Positions 11,593 to 22,855 of a DNA stretch of 64,000 bases are shown here, one piece after another. A program made the translations under genes and the position numbers. The notes under the pieces are model-generated. The model worked only from the letters and a program-made list of their open reading frames with translations. It made no database searches and was not told the origin of the DNA. Source of the DNA: Ornithodoros turicata (Eukaryota > Arthropoda > Arachnida > Ixodida > Argasidae); assembly GCF_037126465.1 (NCBI RefSeq), contig NC_088210.1, positions 10,624,011 to 10,688,010 on the forward strand. The letters run 5' to 3'. The first letter of the stretch is position 1; each line of letters begins with the position of its first letter.

Positions 11593-11840
11593 TTTTCAAT
11601 TTCAATTTATATTTCCTTGCGGCTGGGAGAGCAGCAAAAAGCCAATGAGGCTTGACACCGGCTCCTCCCCCAAGTTCACTATTTACAGCAACAATACAGT
11701 AACGATCACAGCGTACAGAAAACACACACACAATCGTACCTCTTTTTTTTACAAAACTACTTTTTTACAATCCTACTCCTACCTAATACTACTCCAACCC
11801 TACTCCTACTTGTTCACTATCATACGTCTACTACCAACCC
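11593..11840 (-). repeat. Non-LTR retrotransposon 3' end, TTGAAA tail
   Basis: On the minus strand the sequence ends ATAAATTGAAATTGAAAAC, a short-unit tail typical of several LINE clades. The body upstream (GGGGGAGGAGCCGGTGTCAA) is not coding here. The same tail word appears on the plus strand at 25541-25690. The upstream limit is a guess. Confidence 0.5.
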
Positions 11841-11918
11841 CCCAGGATCCCTCCCGCCTCGCCGATGGGTCTGATTTGGTATCCTTGGTTGTTTTCTTGG
11901 CCACCAGTTTAGATATAC

Positions 11919-12099
11919 CAGTCAAACTCCTGTACAACGAAACTCAGGGGACTGCAAAAAAAAAAATTCGCAGTAAAGGTATTTTCGTTAAAAAGGATGT
12001 CCATTATTGGACCTATAGGGCTCCAGCGGGACAGCAAAAAAAAATTTGCTGTAGTGGTATTTTCGTTAAAAAGGTGTTCGCTATAAAGGAGTTCGACTG
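11919..12099. mobile_element. pogo-like MITE with internal duplication
   Basis: The ends are CAGTCAAACTCCTGTACAAC on the left and CAGTCGAACTCCTTTATAGC on the right (inverted), with TA after the right end and TAC before the left end. Inside, a unit of about 57 bases (GCA, A8-11, TTCGCAGTAAAGGTATTTTC) is repeated directly twice. Short and non-coding. Confidence 0.7.
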
Positions 12100-12242
12100 T
12101 ACCTTGGAGATTCTTGCACCGTCACGATTCCGTGTCCCCACCGTAGTCCGCACGGTGGCACCACGGCACCATCTCGGCGCCCGTGGAGTGGCCGCAGATC
12201 CGTGACGTCACTTCCCACAGCGCATCATACTTTACTGTCTGC

Positions 12243-12577
12243 GAGGAGGGAGGAGGAGGAGTGTCGTTGGGAGGAACCCGAGAGGTCTGCCTGCCTGATT
12301 AGGCGGCATGTTTCTCGGGAAGGGAAAGGTTGTGGAGAGGAGGAGAGGAAAGGGTGAAGTGGAAGACCGAGCGGAATCCGCTCGGGGGGAGGATAGCTGC
12401 GTCCATGGGCCGACTTCAGGGGAACTGTGCCGGCATACGCCTATTACACATCTGAGGGAAACCCAGGAAAAACCCCAGACGGCACAGCCGGTCCGCGGAT
12501 TCGAACCGCGGACCTCCCAGTCTCCAAGCGCACGCGTTACCGCTGCGCCACCGGAGCTGTTTTTTTTTTTTTTTTTT
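12243..12577 (-). repeat. SINE family B, complete copy with 12-base target duplication
   Basis: The minus strand holds a tRNA-like head: GGTGGCGCAGCGGTAACGC as the A-box arm, then GGTTCGAATCC as the B-box. The family B body with GTCTGGGGTTTTTCC and CTGAAGTCGGCCC follows. TTTACTGTCTGC occurs at 12231-12242 and again at about 12578-12589, indicating retrotransposition. A run of about 20 T at 12559-12580 abuts the head rather than the tail, which is unusual. A 109-codon plus frame over this region is a shadow. Confidence 0.8.
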
Positions 12578-12589
12578 TTTACTGTCTGC

Positions 12590-13560
12590 CATCACGAGAA
12601 AGCGAGAGTAATCTCGATGCATTACAGGCTAAGGTAATGACGTAATGCGTACCCCCAGAGGGGAAATAAAAAAAAAGAAGCCATCTGGCGCGTGGCGCGG
12701 GCTGCCGGGCGTCAACCGGATTAAAATGGGCGGATATCCGGCGTACGTTTTGTCAGCATTAGCGGTTCCGCACAAAGCATCCGATTTCAAAGCGGACAAG
12801 TGTCTCCACGCACAGCATGGGAGTGCTCCTGCCGTTTCCCCCCCTGCTCGTTTGGCGGATTAGTTGGGCTTAGGAGGATTTGTGGCCGACTAGAGGGGGA
12901 ATTTCGTGTTGCCGTTCCATACCCGGACGTGCCTGAACGGTCGGCGTAAAGTCCAGGCGGTGTTCTCATCCCCAGGGACTAGTAATCCACTTTCTCGCAC
13001 ATTCATTCGTTTTGCTGCGCATGCGGCGGTTAAGTTCGTTTCGAGCAGTGGCTGAGCCCGAATAATTGCGTCACTTCATAAGGACGTCCTTGCGCCTATT
13101 GTGTCCGGTCTCCGGGGGACAATTCGAAGTTCTTATAGTGGCTGTGGAAATGAGTTCGGTGCATTCTTCAGAGATGAGAAACACGGTTGGTTTGCCGGTC
13201 GGAAACTCGTCAGTTGCCAAAAGAGCTGGAAAGCTTGTATAGAGACCTAAACTCCCGAAGGTTCTCTCTCGTGGCCTCTTGTACCTTGCGTGACGTCACA
13301 AGGTATAGTCTCATGCGTGCCGTCGGTTGCTTACTTAGTTTCGAGCACGTGCTTGGTAACTTCTTCGTGCGACAAAAGTACTCATACGTAAAGTACGTTG
13401 TAAAGTCATCATCATCATCATCAAAAAACGGAAAAAGGTCATTCCTCTGTAGCACTGGGGCACGAAGGCTATATAGGTTCATCTTTGCTTGGGTATATGC
13501 ACGTTTTAGTGGTCATTGCGAGATGGAAATAAGTCACCTGTTTCTTGTATTACCAGTGTG
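12590..13560. other. No gene seen
   Basis: Unassigned. A 187-codon plus frame begins at 13187 but ends inside transposable-element sequence and shows no domain. A TCATCATCATCATC run lies at 13408-13422. Confidence 0.4.
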
Positions 13561-13752
13561 TAGGGTTTATTCACATGACGTCATCCGCAGGAGAGTGCCA
13601 CTCTCGCTAGCAGATTTGTCGCCGTATCGTAGGTCCTCAGGTTTCGACTGTCCTATGGCCTTCACCAACGTCACACTGTGTATTGTATTGTACTGTGTGG
13701 ATATTATTTGTACCATATCCAAGGAAGTTCCATGTTTGCAACGTTCGTAGAC
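13561..13752. mobile_element. Partial copy of the 38459-38745 MITE family
   Basis: Begins TAGGGTTTATTCACATGACG and continues with TCATCCGCAGGAG, matching the right end of 38459-38745. No matching opposite terminus is present, so it is truncated or was overrun before the adjacent hAT insertion. Confidence 0.65.
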
Positions 13753-13760
13753 CTTATAAC

Positions 13761-14948
13761 CAGGGTGTCGAACCGCAACAAATACGGGTTCGGTTCGGGT
13801 TCGGGTTCGCATTGTTTTGATTTCGTTCCGGTTCAGCTCCGGTTCGGCCACGCCAAAAACCGAACCGGTTCGCAAACCGGTTCGCGGCCCCGAACCGGTT
13901 CGCGAACCGGTTCAACGCTTCCGTTTTATATGTTCCATAAAACTGCATTTATCAGGAAATGCGTGGCTAATAACTCTCTAGAGGTGAGGTAGCCCTTTAG
14001 CGAGAGCAATGAGAAATGGATGAACACTTATTCCAAATAGAGTCCACGCTGTTGAAGCGGTGTAGTCCTGCTACTTTCTGTTCCCAAAATCTCTTTTTTC
14101 ACACGCACAGTGCCAGCAAGATACACTTAAAGAAGCCTAATAAGATGGACAGCGTAACATATAGACGACAGTACTTGCCGGCACACTGCCTTTGCAGCGT
14201 GAATCGATCTGAAACCGTATTGAAGCATGTCGAAAATAAGCCGCCAGCCTTACTCTGTCCGAGCTCACAGCAGTGTACTAGTTTATCCACAACACAAAGG
14301 CAATGTGTCACGACACAACTGCACTACCAATAAGAAGAACCACATTTACTTTTCAAACCACGACCAATCAAACAGGCACCGTTCTGCGTACGCTCCTTCT
14401 CCACTTCTCATGTTTCTGACTTGTTTAATTTGTACTGCTCACGTGAAAAGGGAAATCTTGGGCGCTTATTTGATCACATATTCGTCCTGTAGAGCTACAT
14501 AACTGGCCTACTCCATTCCTGTTTCATTCGTCCGCGTGGCACCTCGTCTCTGAAGAGTAGACTCCGCATCACCGCGTGCGTGGGGCGCTAGCCGCGGCGC
14601 TCACAAGGACAACTGCGCTTCAACGTGTTAAAAAGACACTGAAAGTATACTTACTATACGTCGTCGTCTGACTGCTAGGTGAAAATTTCTGAAATCCATG
14701 ATATAGGCGCGTGATGATGATACCAATGTGCCTTCGTTCGGGGATAGAGAAGAACTCTTATGCTGACTTCTTTTATGTCCGAACCGTTTTGTTGCGAACC
14801 GGTTACCGCTATTATTTTTTACGGTTCTGCTCCGGTTCGGGTTCAGCAGTGTCATGAAAATTTCGGTTCGGGTTCGGGTTCGGTTCCGGCAAAAATAACG
14901 GTTCGGGTACGGTTTTCGGTTCGGGTTCGGGTTCGGTTCGACACCCTG
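13761..14948. mobile_element. Non-autonomous hAT-type element, word GGTTCG
   Basis: Inverted ends CAGGGTGTCGAACCG are identical for 15 bases. The exact 8-base duplication CTTATAAC lies at 13753-13760 and 14949-14956. Arrays of GGTTCGGGTTCGGTTC-type words fill about 150 bases inside the left end and about 170 inside the right end, in opposite senses. The centre is unique with no transposase domain. At 1188 bases it is the longest hAT-type copy here. Confidence 0.9.
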
Positions 14949-14956
14949 CTTATAAC

Positions 14957-15196
14957 TAGAGTGTGTTCATCTACGTCACGTGGTGACGTAGCACGCGCGT
15001 AAGCTCCTCCCACTCGTGATCACTTTTCGTGTTAGCGGCATCGAAAGATGACAAACTGGGCGATTTTTCGACGGTTTTCGTAAAAGAAAACGTGAGAACG
15101 ACAGTGACTAAGTGGCTTTGGGATAAAAGAAGTATGGCGGGCTAGCAGAAGGGGATTACCATAAAAGATGGGGATGGACGCGACCGGTTTTCAAAA
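14957..15196. other. No gene seen
   Basis: Short unassigned gap between a hAT-type element and a SINE. Confidence 0.4.
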
Positions 15197-15209
15197 CACC
15201 ATTCTATAG

Positions 15210-15639
15210 AACAAGAGATAAACTGATGATCTGAGGCTGGAACAACATAGAAGGGACAGATACAAACAAAGCCTCAAATTGCCTAAGAAATCAACGATGA
15301 ACGATGAAAGTCACTGAAAAGGTTAGCCAGCTGTAGGGATCGAACCCACATCTTCTGGATTGCCGGTCCAGGGCTCTACCAATTGAGCTAAGCTAACACG
15401 CCTCTCCAGTGACTTTCGGGGTGCGTCATCTGAAGGGACGACAAACCAGCCACCCACTCTCACTCACCCTCCTTTCACTCTTACATTTTTGCTCACTCAT
15501 ACACACATTCATACGACGGAAATCGACGCAAGCGGCACCTGTTGAACAAGATTCAGTTGGTAGAGCCCTGGACCGGCAATCCAGAAGATGTGGGTTCGAT
15601 CCCTACAGCTGGCTAACCTTTTCAGTGACTTTCATCTTT
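15210..15639 (-). repeat. SINE family A (Ruka-like), double unit with opposed tRNA heads
   Basis: The exact 13-base duplication CACCATTCTATAG (15197-15209 and 15640-15652) bounds one 430-base unit. It carries a tRNA-like module on the minus strand (about 15327-15402) and a second on the plus strand (about 15556-15620). The module folds as a cloverleaf: 7-bp acceptor GTTAGCT/AGCTGGC with two G-U pairs, D arm GCTCAATTGGTAGAGC, anticodon stem CTGGA/TCCAG and a T arm with TTCGATC. The anticodon would be GGC (Ala), but position 33 is C instead of U, so it is a SINE head and not a tRNA gene. Pol III A and B boxes are present. Confidence 0.85.
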
Positions 15640-15652
15640 CACCATTCTATAG

Positions 15653-16071
15653 GCTTCGTTTTCGAGCAAACGCTATATAATCTCGGCAGCTGCGCCGAAA
15701 AAGTGACCACCATCAAGCGTTCGCTTGACGTCATGTGAAGACACCCCTATATCATGTATATGGCAGCCAACGAAAACCAGTACCAAACTCCGAGGGACCT
15801 ACAGCATGGCCGCGATTTCGCCTTTTCGGAGCTAGTGCCCTCTGGAGGGGGTGACGTCAGTGACTGAACCCTATTGGTGATAACGGTATTACTGGGGAAT
15901 ATTATAATACATCAGTTCAGATCGATCACTCTATTAGCATTTGGCTGGCTTTGATGTCGCGTTGCGAAGATCTTCGGGAGTATGTTGATTTGTACCGTGT
16001 CGTTTGTGTGTCCCGCAGTCTCAGGGTCCGTCACCGCAAGCTCGCCCTGCTTCTTTGCCCTCTTGTTTATC
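15653..16071. other. No gene seen
   Basis: Unassigned between the SINE and a TA-flanked MITE. Confidence 0.4.
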
Positions 16072-16073
16072 TA

Positions 16074-16652
16074 CCGTATTTTCACGCGTATTAGCTGCGG
16101 CTTATGCGCGATTGATTTTTTTTTCTCACGGGCGCCCTGCGGCTTATCCACCGGTGCGGCTTATCTGATGACTATTTTTTCCTGGTATTTTCCCCATACG
16201 CCGATTTTAACGAAAGGGCCGACAGTGTCTCTGGAACAGCACTGCCCTGCCGATGTACGAGCAGTGCGTAACAGGGACGGGTCCACATTCGAGTAGATTG
16301 ATCTTCCTGGTGCATTCCCCCAAGCAGCTTTAACGAAAGTAGTGACAGTGATTCACGTCTTCTGGATGATCACTGACCCATCAGCACACGAAAAACAACC
16401 GACAAGGGCACAATCCGATCTTGGTAGAACTCCAGAACTGACCTCCTCTGTTGTACACTGTGCCGATCCCGGAGTATGGACCACAGGGTGTATGGCCTTC
16501 TCTATGGTCTCCTTTGTCGCACAAACCAGTCGTCTCGTACTGCCCGCGGCTTATCTGCGGGTGCGGCTTATCTGCCAGAAAATTTTCAAAACGTTCCTAA
16601 AAACGCGTCCTGCGGCTTATCTGCGGTGCGGCTTATACACGTGAAATTACGG
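16074..16652. mobile_element. Tc1/mariner-type MITE with GCGGCTTAT words
   Basis: The ends CCGTATTTTCACGCGTATTA and CCGTAATTTCACGTGTATAA are inverted, with TA on each side (16072-16073 and 16653-16654). GCGGCTTAT words recur six or more times near both ends. No transposase frame. Related in its CCGTATTTTC terminus to the element nested at 21900-22332. Confidence 0.82.
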
Positions 16653-16654
16653 TA

Positions 16655-17609
16655 GTTTCTTTTTGCGGAGACAGAGTGAGAGAGAGATAGACCAGAAGCA
16701 CTCTGAGGACGAGGAGAAGTGGTCCCCCATCGTACTCTCTCTCTCTCTCTCACTCACTCACTCTCTCTTTAGAGGCGATTTGCGGCCACTGCGAATCGTG
16801 GCTGGACCCGTCCGCGGGGAACAGCTTATTATGAAAAGATAACGACCGCTGTCGTCTGGCCGGCTCACATTTCCTCGTGCATGTTTCGCTCTTCTTTTCC
16901 CTCCGGGCCTGCCGGCGTGTTGTTATAGCCGCCGTCTCTATGACCGCCAGGTGGCGTGGCGGGAAGTATCCGCAGCTGTATCTCTCTAGATGGCGGGCAG
17001 CTCGTTCAGTGTGTGTGTGCGAGCCGCGAACTTCGCCCGTTTGCAGACTCTCTCTGCCCTCCTGGATATAACGCCGGCCAGTGCGGAATACATATTCGCT
17101 CGCTGTGCACTTGTGTGTTGTTCGCCGCTGGATATATACGAACCATTGGAATACGACGCGCGGGACGGCACGCCGTTGAGATCAATGTGAGCTGAATCCA
17201 TTAAGACTTACTTCGTGTCGGGTGTGATCGCCGGCTAGTCCTGCGATGAGATCTCATCGAGCGCTAGATCTGTCTACGTTATCCTGCGATGTGGCCGCAG
17301 TAAATTATGTTGTTGTATAACGTTTATAGTTAAATATTAACGTTATAGAAGTTAGTTATATCGTTAGTTAATGTTATATATTTATTAAGCTTATAGGGTA
17401 TTATGAAGCCTTGTTTTGAAGAATTGTATTTTAAATGGGATCTAGCTTGGTTTCCGAGTAAAAAAACGCCTTCGTGGAAAGGACGGCAGGTTTTAGATAA
17501 ACGTCCTCTTAATAGGCACTAGGAGATTGAGAGTTTCGGACTGATGAATGGTGCTGGTTGGCTCTTGGTTCGCTAGGGGACTTGTAAGGGGAGAGGCTAG
17601 CCTAGAGTA
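16655..17609. other. No gene seen; TC-rich microsatellite
   Basis: An imperfect (TC/CACT)n run lies at about 16734-16768. The rest is unassigned. An AT-rich segment at 17290-17400 repeats GTTA/TATA words without clear units. Confidence 0.4.
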
Positions 17610-17906
17610 GGAGAGATTGGTCCATCTCCATTTCCGCTCGTTGGTGGTAGCCAAGGTCGTGCTGAAGACTGGGAGGTGGTGGGTTCGAATCCCACCACCG
17701 TCTGCGCTGTCTGAGATTTTCCCTTGGTTTTCCCGAAGACTTTCCACACGAATGTCGGCGCAGTTCCCCCTAAAGTCGGCCCAGGACGCCTACTAACCCC
17801 TCCCCCCCCCACTCCTTCCTGCTGTCCTCTTTCCATCTGTCCTCATCTGTACGCCACTCATAGCCACAGTTGCTTCGCGACGCCAACACGGAATTAAAAA
17901 AAAACT
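17610..17906 (+). repeat. SINE family B, plus-strand copy with A-rich tail
   Basis: The tRNA-like head includes GTGGTGGGTTCGAATCCCAC around a perfect B-box. The body contains GTCGGCGCAGTTCCCC, AAGTCGGCCCAGGACGC and CCTCATCTGTACGCCACTC. The 3' end is CAGTTGCTTCGCGACGCCAA, then CACGGAATTAAAAAAAAA. This copy best shows the family B order: head, body, then a conserved tail before the A-run. The left limit is approximate. Confidence 0.82.
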
Positions 17907-19269
17907 CAATTTCCAATCCCACCGGTTTCCTCTTAACGCCCTATGTTGAATGTAGTTTTGAAACGCCTCATCAATCACGTGCGCGCGCGTGGTTTCCGCT
18001 TTCTGCTTGTTCTGTTCCTGAATAACGCCACTATCAGACATTGCAGTGAGTCACCGCTATCTCCGCAATGGACGTTGTTACGGGAGCGCTTTTGTGTGTG
18101 TGAGTGTGGCTCTGCCCTCTATCGATGCCGGTATAATGTTTTCTTTTCTTTTCTTTTTTCTCGCTAAACATGAGTAAATAAGATTATCGAGAAATAGGTT
18201 GGTCTTGCCGTCGACGGCGCAAAGTTCTTCTGGGTGCTACACGTATACCATTGATCAGTAAAAATCTTCAGATTTACTAGTACTCCCTAATAGTCATTTA
18301 GTCCTTAATAGTCTCTAATTAGTCATTTTGTAGTTACATACTCTCATCGAGATGATGTTCGCCTGGCCGTAAAACTGAACCGCAAAAACGCTATATATCC
18401 TGCTCTCAGCTTTTTTCGCGGAAGGTCTGGTAAAGAAAGAAAGAACGAAAGCAGAAAAAAGAAAGCGAACGATTTCTGAGGGACACGGACCATGTCGTTT
18501 TGGTTAACTAACGACGTATTTGGAGGCGTTAATTCCAATTGAAATAAAGCAAAACGCGATTTCTTACACGGGATCACAGGAGCAGGCCATTCGTCTTTTT
18601 TTTTTTGTTTTTTTTTTCCTCGTCGTGTCTTTTTTTATGGTGCTTATCGCTCACCTCGAGGGTCGGTCGCCAGGAACTCCGAATGCGATTTCGCTAATCT
18701 CCCGACCTCCTCTTAATTCCAGGCAGGCGTCGAAGATTAAGGGATTAAGTGAATTGTACGCTGGCGGAGTCTGGGGGGATTAGTCTCACTCTTCTTTGTC
18801 GCAACGTGTCCCTTTGAGGACGATAAGCTGTCGGAGGGAACACCGCCGCTTGTGAAACGCTATATATATAGAGAGAGCACTTTTGTTTGTTTGTTTTACA
18901 TCTATATGGCTTGTCGGGGGGGAGGCGTGGAATCGAAACTGCACTGTGTCAAAGCACACGCAACTCCCTGCAGCCTTTCTCCTTGGTGAAGAAACAAACA
19001 AAAAGGTATATTGGGGAATGTTTAAACCGACCCCCCCCCACCCCCGCCCCCCTCACGCAAGCACTGTCATCTCCTAACGTTGAAAAGTCAAAGTAACATA
19101 ATACTCTGTACTTTGCACAGCGTTTTGAGACTCGGCGGTTTCCATATACGCGACAATTTGTTTATTTTATCATTTTCACTTCTTTATTGACTCTGCTCGT
19201 GAAGACGATGTAGCCGATTGTCACGTAGATTTGTAGTTTTGTTGCAATGGGGTAGAACTTTTTTTCTCA
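17907..19269. other. No gene seen
   Basis: Unassigned. Small patterns only: TAGTC/CTAATAGT words at 18280-18330, T runs at 18596-18618, a (TA)n/(GA)n patch at 18864-18878, and C-rich 19030-19052. Confidence 0.4.
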
Positions 19270-19577
19270 AAAAAAAGAGTTAAAATACCTCAGTGCTGCG
19301 TGAAAACATCTAAAACAAGGACGAAAAGAGGGACACAATTAACGCAAGGATTGAACTTAACCGAGCGACGATTTCCTGTACTGAACCGGTTTAAATACAT
19401 GTACACCCTGTCTTTGATTGGCTCAGTACGACTGCAATTCATTATTACAATTACACAGGTTCAATAAAGGCAAGCGTCACTTGGTTCAGGTTCCGGGCTT
19501 GTGTTGTGTCCTCCTATCTGTCCTTGTTTTAAACGTTTTTACCCAGCACTGGGGTATTTTAACTCTTTTAGTACGTG
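19270..19577. repeat. Inverted repeat with ~100-base arms
   Basis: The left arm (about 19272-19378) reads GAGTTAAAATACCTCAGTGC, then AAAACAAGGACGAAAAGAGG. The right arm (about 19480-19577) is its diverged inverse with CAGTGCTGGGTAAAAACG and ACAAGGACAGATAGGAGGAC. The spacer is about 100 bases. The organisation recalls the palindrome at 2862-3047 but the sequences differ and the arms are clearly older. No target duplication found. Confidence 0.7.
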
Positions 19578-19656
19578 CCAACATGTCCAATTCCTTAGTC
19601 TTACTCAACTTTTCTCATCAGTTTTTTATTTTATTTTTTCCCCTACTGCTTATTAG

Positions 19657-20290
19657 CAGGGCCCAGAAATTTAGGCACCAAAACGACGGAAATAGGCAGG
19701 CATTTAGGATAAAATAGACAATAAAGAGCAAAAATAGGCACGTTAATCTGGTACGCTCTTTGGCTTTCTTGGTGTTTCGATCAGAAGGATTCGATCCAGG
19801 AAAGCTTCGTCCTTTAAAGGCAACAGTACCATACAAGCCTTGATGTGTGGTACATCAATGCTGAGGCAGCCAGGAAACTATTATTAGGACAGCTACTAGG
19901 ACAGCTATTGAATGATACTTTTAGTTTTCCGCCCTTGAAGATCTTGAAAGGCCCAGGAAGGGAGTTGCCTTTGGACAGAAGCCGCCCAGGACAGAAGGCC
20001 CAGGGAGGCCAAATCTTTGGATCAAACATACGCAAAAAAACAACAACAACAACAACAACAACAAAAGGCGCAAACACGCAGTGACGAAAAGCAAAATGCA
20101 GCACTCAGCACGAGCCTGAAAGACACACTCGAACTTATACACCTCTAAAAAAAGGCTCTTGTGGCGTCTAAAAATGTTTAAAAAAGGGCTACAACTCAAT
20201 AGAGTCGATAAAAAGGCAGGCAAGCCCGAGAACGTCGTATTTGGGCGTTTCTAGACATTTATAGGCAAATGCCTAAAAATCCGGGCCCTA
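19657..20290. mobile_element. Non-autonomous hAT-type element
   Basis: The ends CAGGGCCCAGAAATTTAGGC and TAGGGCCCGGATTTTTAGGC match at 17 of 21 bases inverted. The duplication CTTATTAG is exact (19649-19656 and 20291-20298). TAGGCA/TGCCTA words recur near both ends. An AAC microsatellite lies at 20038-20064. No transposase frame. Confidence 0.88.
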
Positions 20291-20298
20291 CTTATTAG

Positions 20299-20480
20299 CA
20301 TCTCTTATGCATTCACTGTTCGGAGTAACCGTCAACCGAGAGCATATCCCCCTGGCTCCTCCAGCGTTATAGACTAATAATGTAGGTCGTCACGGTTTCG
20401 TACACCACGTCGCCGTCTCCGAAATACCTGCGAAACACCACCATTCGAAACTCTGTGGGTGAAATGAACCCCCCCCCCCC
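20299..20480. other. No gene seen
   Basis: Short gap ending in a C18 run that supplies part of the next element's target duplication. Confidence 0.4.
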
Positions 20481-20488
20481 CCCCTACC

Positions 20489-21200
20489 CAGACTTGTACG
20501 TATTTGGAGTATTGTATTTAAAAAACTGTATTTTAAATACAATTTGAGGTATTTTGGTACTCTACTCAATACTTTTTGTTTTGTGTATTTGTACTCTATT
20601 TAAAATACATTTTAAGGTATTTTCTACTCAATACTCTAATTACATATTTTGGATCTCCCTCTCAAACTTTTTGTGTCTCGTCTTTCCATTATCTTGCTTG
20701 TTCAGTGCAAATTTCCTGAGTCCCTCGGACTTGACCTGGACATTGGCCCTTCTTGGAGGTCTCTGTTTAGAGATCCTACCCCGTGTGTCCTAATCCTTGG
20801 CCAGTGAGGGTTCTATTATGTGTGCCCTGACGCCGAATTCTGACCTCGCCGAGCAGGGACGTGCTAGAAGTTTGCTTAGTGGACTTGTCTGGTATCTCTT
20901 TGTCATCGTTTTGGGACTTGTGTTTAGATGACTCCTATCACACAGCGGCGGCTTGCGTAGTGCGCGGGGTTTTGGTGATTCATGTCACATAACGGCGACT
21001 CGCCGCTATGACCAGTGACTTTTTGCGTTCAAGGATAAATAGTATTAATTTCATTGTATTTCAAATACTTTTTGAAGTATCTTGTACTCTATTTTAATTA
21101 CTTTAATTTTCATGTATTTATACTCTATCTTAATTACATTCTAACGTTAGTATTTATTATCTTATCTTAAATACATTTTTGAGTATCTTGTACATGTCTG
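20489..21200. mobile_element. Non-autonomous hAT-type element, word GTATTTAAATAC
   Basis: The ends CAGACTTGTAC and CAGACATGTAC are inverted. The exact duplication CCCCTACC lies at 20481-20488 and 21201-21208. GTATTTAAA, AAAATAC, GTACTCTA and similar words crowd the outer 150 bases on both sides. The centre (about 20650-21040) is unique and non-coding. A truncated relative lies at 23455-23618. Confidence 0.9.
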
Positions 21201-21208
21201 CCCCTACC

Positions 21209-21883
21209 TAAACTCTTCAAGCTCGGAACTACGCAGTCTACTAAATTATTGTGTCCACATCGTTAATGTATGTATCTTGTAGATCTAAAGAAGTCTTTCG
21301 ACCACAATTATTGTCCCCCTTATATACAACAGTTGATAACCCGCATGCGCTACTGCTTATCGTTTATATGCTCCATTCGGACAACGCGCGCGCGCGCGGC
21401 GAGAGCGTTATTTCGTCCCAGCTATTAGCGCGAATGGCTCTTATGTTGCGGGCCGCAATTGTTGTCTCGCATCCGTGTCATTTCAGACGTGGGAAAAAGG
21501 GACTCGCAATGTCAGCTTTAATCGTTACACCCAACGACGCATTGTCGACGGGGGGGGGGGGGGCATTCATTGTTGCCGGCCATTGTTGTCGACGAACAAC
21601 TGGAGCTTCATGTTCCGCGCAAAAGGAACTGGGCGATAAATGACTGGCGGCGCCTTCTATTGTGGCAGGAAAATTGCCCGAGCGATTGCGTATTTGCTTC
21701 GTGCTTGTCTTCACTCTGTGGCACTCGTATATATACGCTCCGCCTTCACCGCCGTTAATTGTAGACAAATACGCGCTGACGCGACAAATTGCTCGGAATT
21801 TATCTTTTGCGTCGGCCCCGCTCAGTCTAACTTGTGTGACGCGATGCCACATATGCGTTTACGGTTGTTTGGTTGGTTGTAGA
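21209..21883. other. No gene seen
   Basis: Unassigned, with a CGCGCGCG patch at 21390-21399 and G12 near 21550. Overlapping frames of 60-130 codons occur on both strands with no domain, so none is called. Confidence 0.4.
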
Positions 21884-22855
21884 CAGTGATGGGGAAGTAC
21901 CGTATTTTCCGGTGTATAACGCGCACCCCTAAAAACGGGCCGAATTTGAGAAGAAGTTCCATGTATAACGCGCACGGCAGTGTTGCCACAAGCTTCTGTA
22001 CTGCCACCACCATACAAAGTATACCGAGGCGGCGTATAATATACGCATATGCTTTATTTGTAACATATTTAGTTTCGCGTCCCTTCTCAATCACGCCAGC
22101 CTTCTGAAGTGAATTCGGGATTATTGACTGCTCAATAGCATCATCATTAATTTTTATTAAGTCCGGCGCCCTTTCGCCGACTTTGTCAACTGGCCCTAAG
22201 AGATTTGTGAGAAACTCACAGCATACCCCGGAAGAGACTAGAATTTGTACGACACCGACCAGAAAAGGAACTCTGTCGGAAAATATTTCCGTGTATAACG
22301 CGCGCCGTTATACAACGGAGATATATATACGGTGCCTGAAGTACGAAGTACCCAAGTACTACTTGGAAGTACATTTCTCGGTAATTGTACTTTACTTTAC
22401 GTTTCAGTTTGGGTACTTTGTACTGTACTTTAGTACTTTTCTTCGGTACTTTCCTTTCATGTACTCAAGTACCCAGTCGGCAATACAAAGGCAAAGCTTG
22501 TTCGCGAAATCATTTCTTTCGGTCCATATTTATGAGTCAAGTGTAAACTATCCATATTCTCTAGCTGGTACTCGGCAAAACTGCTACATAAAAGCTTAAA
22601 AAAAAAAAGATAAATCATAAAAAGATAACAGTCGAAACATAATTACCTTACGTTTTACCACTACCAAGTGTTGAAGCTTCCAGTCATACGATATAAAGTT
22701 GTAATATACTTGATGACTACTTTAAAGTACTTTGCAAATGGCTTTGTACTTTACTGTAAGCATATTTGTAGTATGGTACTTTGTACTGTACTTAAAGTAC
22801 AACAGGTGCTAGGTACTTTACTTAAAGTACAATTTTGTGGTACTTTGCCCCTCTG
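21884..22855. mobile_element. Probable hAT-type element, word AAGTACTT, interrupted
   Basis: The left end CAGTGATGGGGAAGTAC and right end CAGAGGGGCAAAGTACC (inverted) are similar. The right half (22340-22855) is filled with AAGTAC/GTACTT words. The left word array is almost entirely displaced by the nested element at 21900-22332. I could not find a clean 8-base duplication (GTAGA occurs on both sides but offset), so the boundaries are provisional. Confidence 0.65.
21900..22332. mobile_element. Tc1/mariner-type MITE nested in the AAGTAC element
   Basis: Begins CCGTATTTTCCGGTGTATAA after TA (21898-21899) and ends TATATATATACGG before TG at 22333-22334, probably a mutated TA. GTGTATAACGCGC words occur near each end. 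Removing it rejoins an AAGTAC-word context, so the insertion is younger than its host. Confidence 0.72.

Noticed and set aside
11645..12205. 186-codon plus-strand frame
   Set aside because: Runs from a LINE tail through a pogo-like MITE with internal duplication; repeated peptide reflects repeated DNA.
13187..13750. 187-codon plus-strand frame
   Set aside because: No domain, unusual composition, and its end lies in a truncated MITE beside a hAT element.
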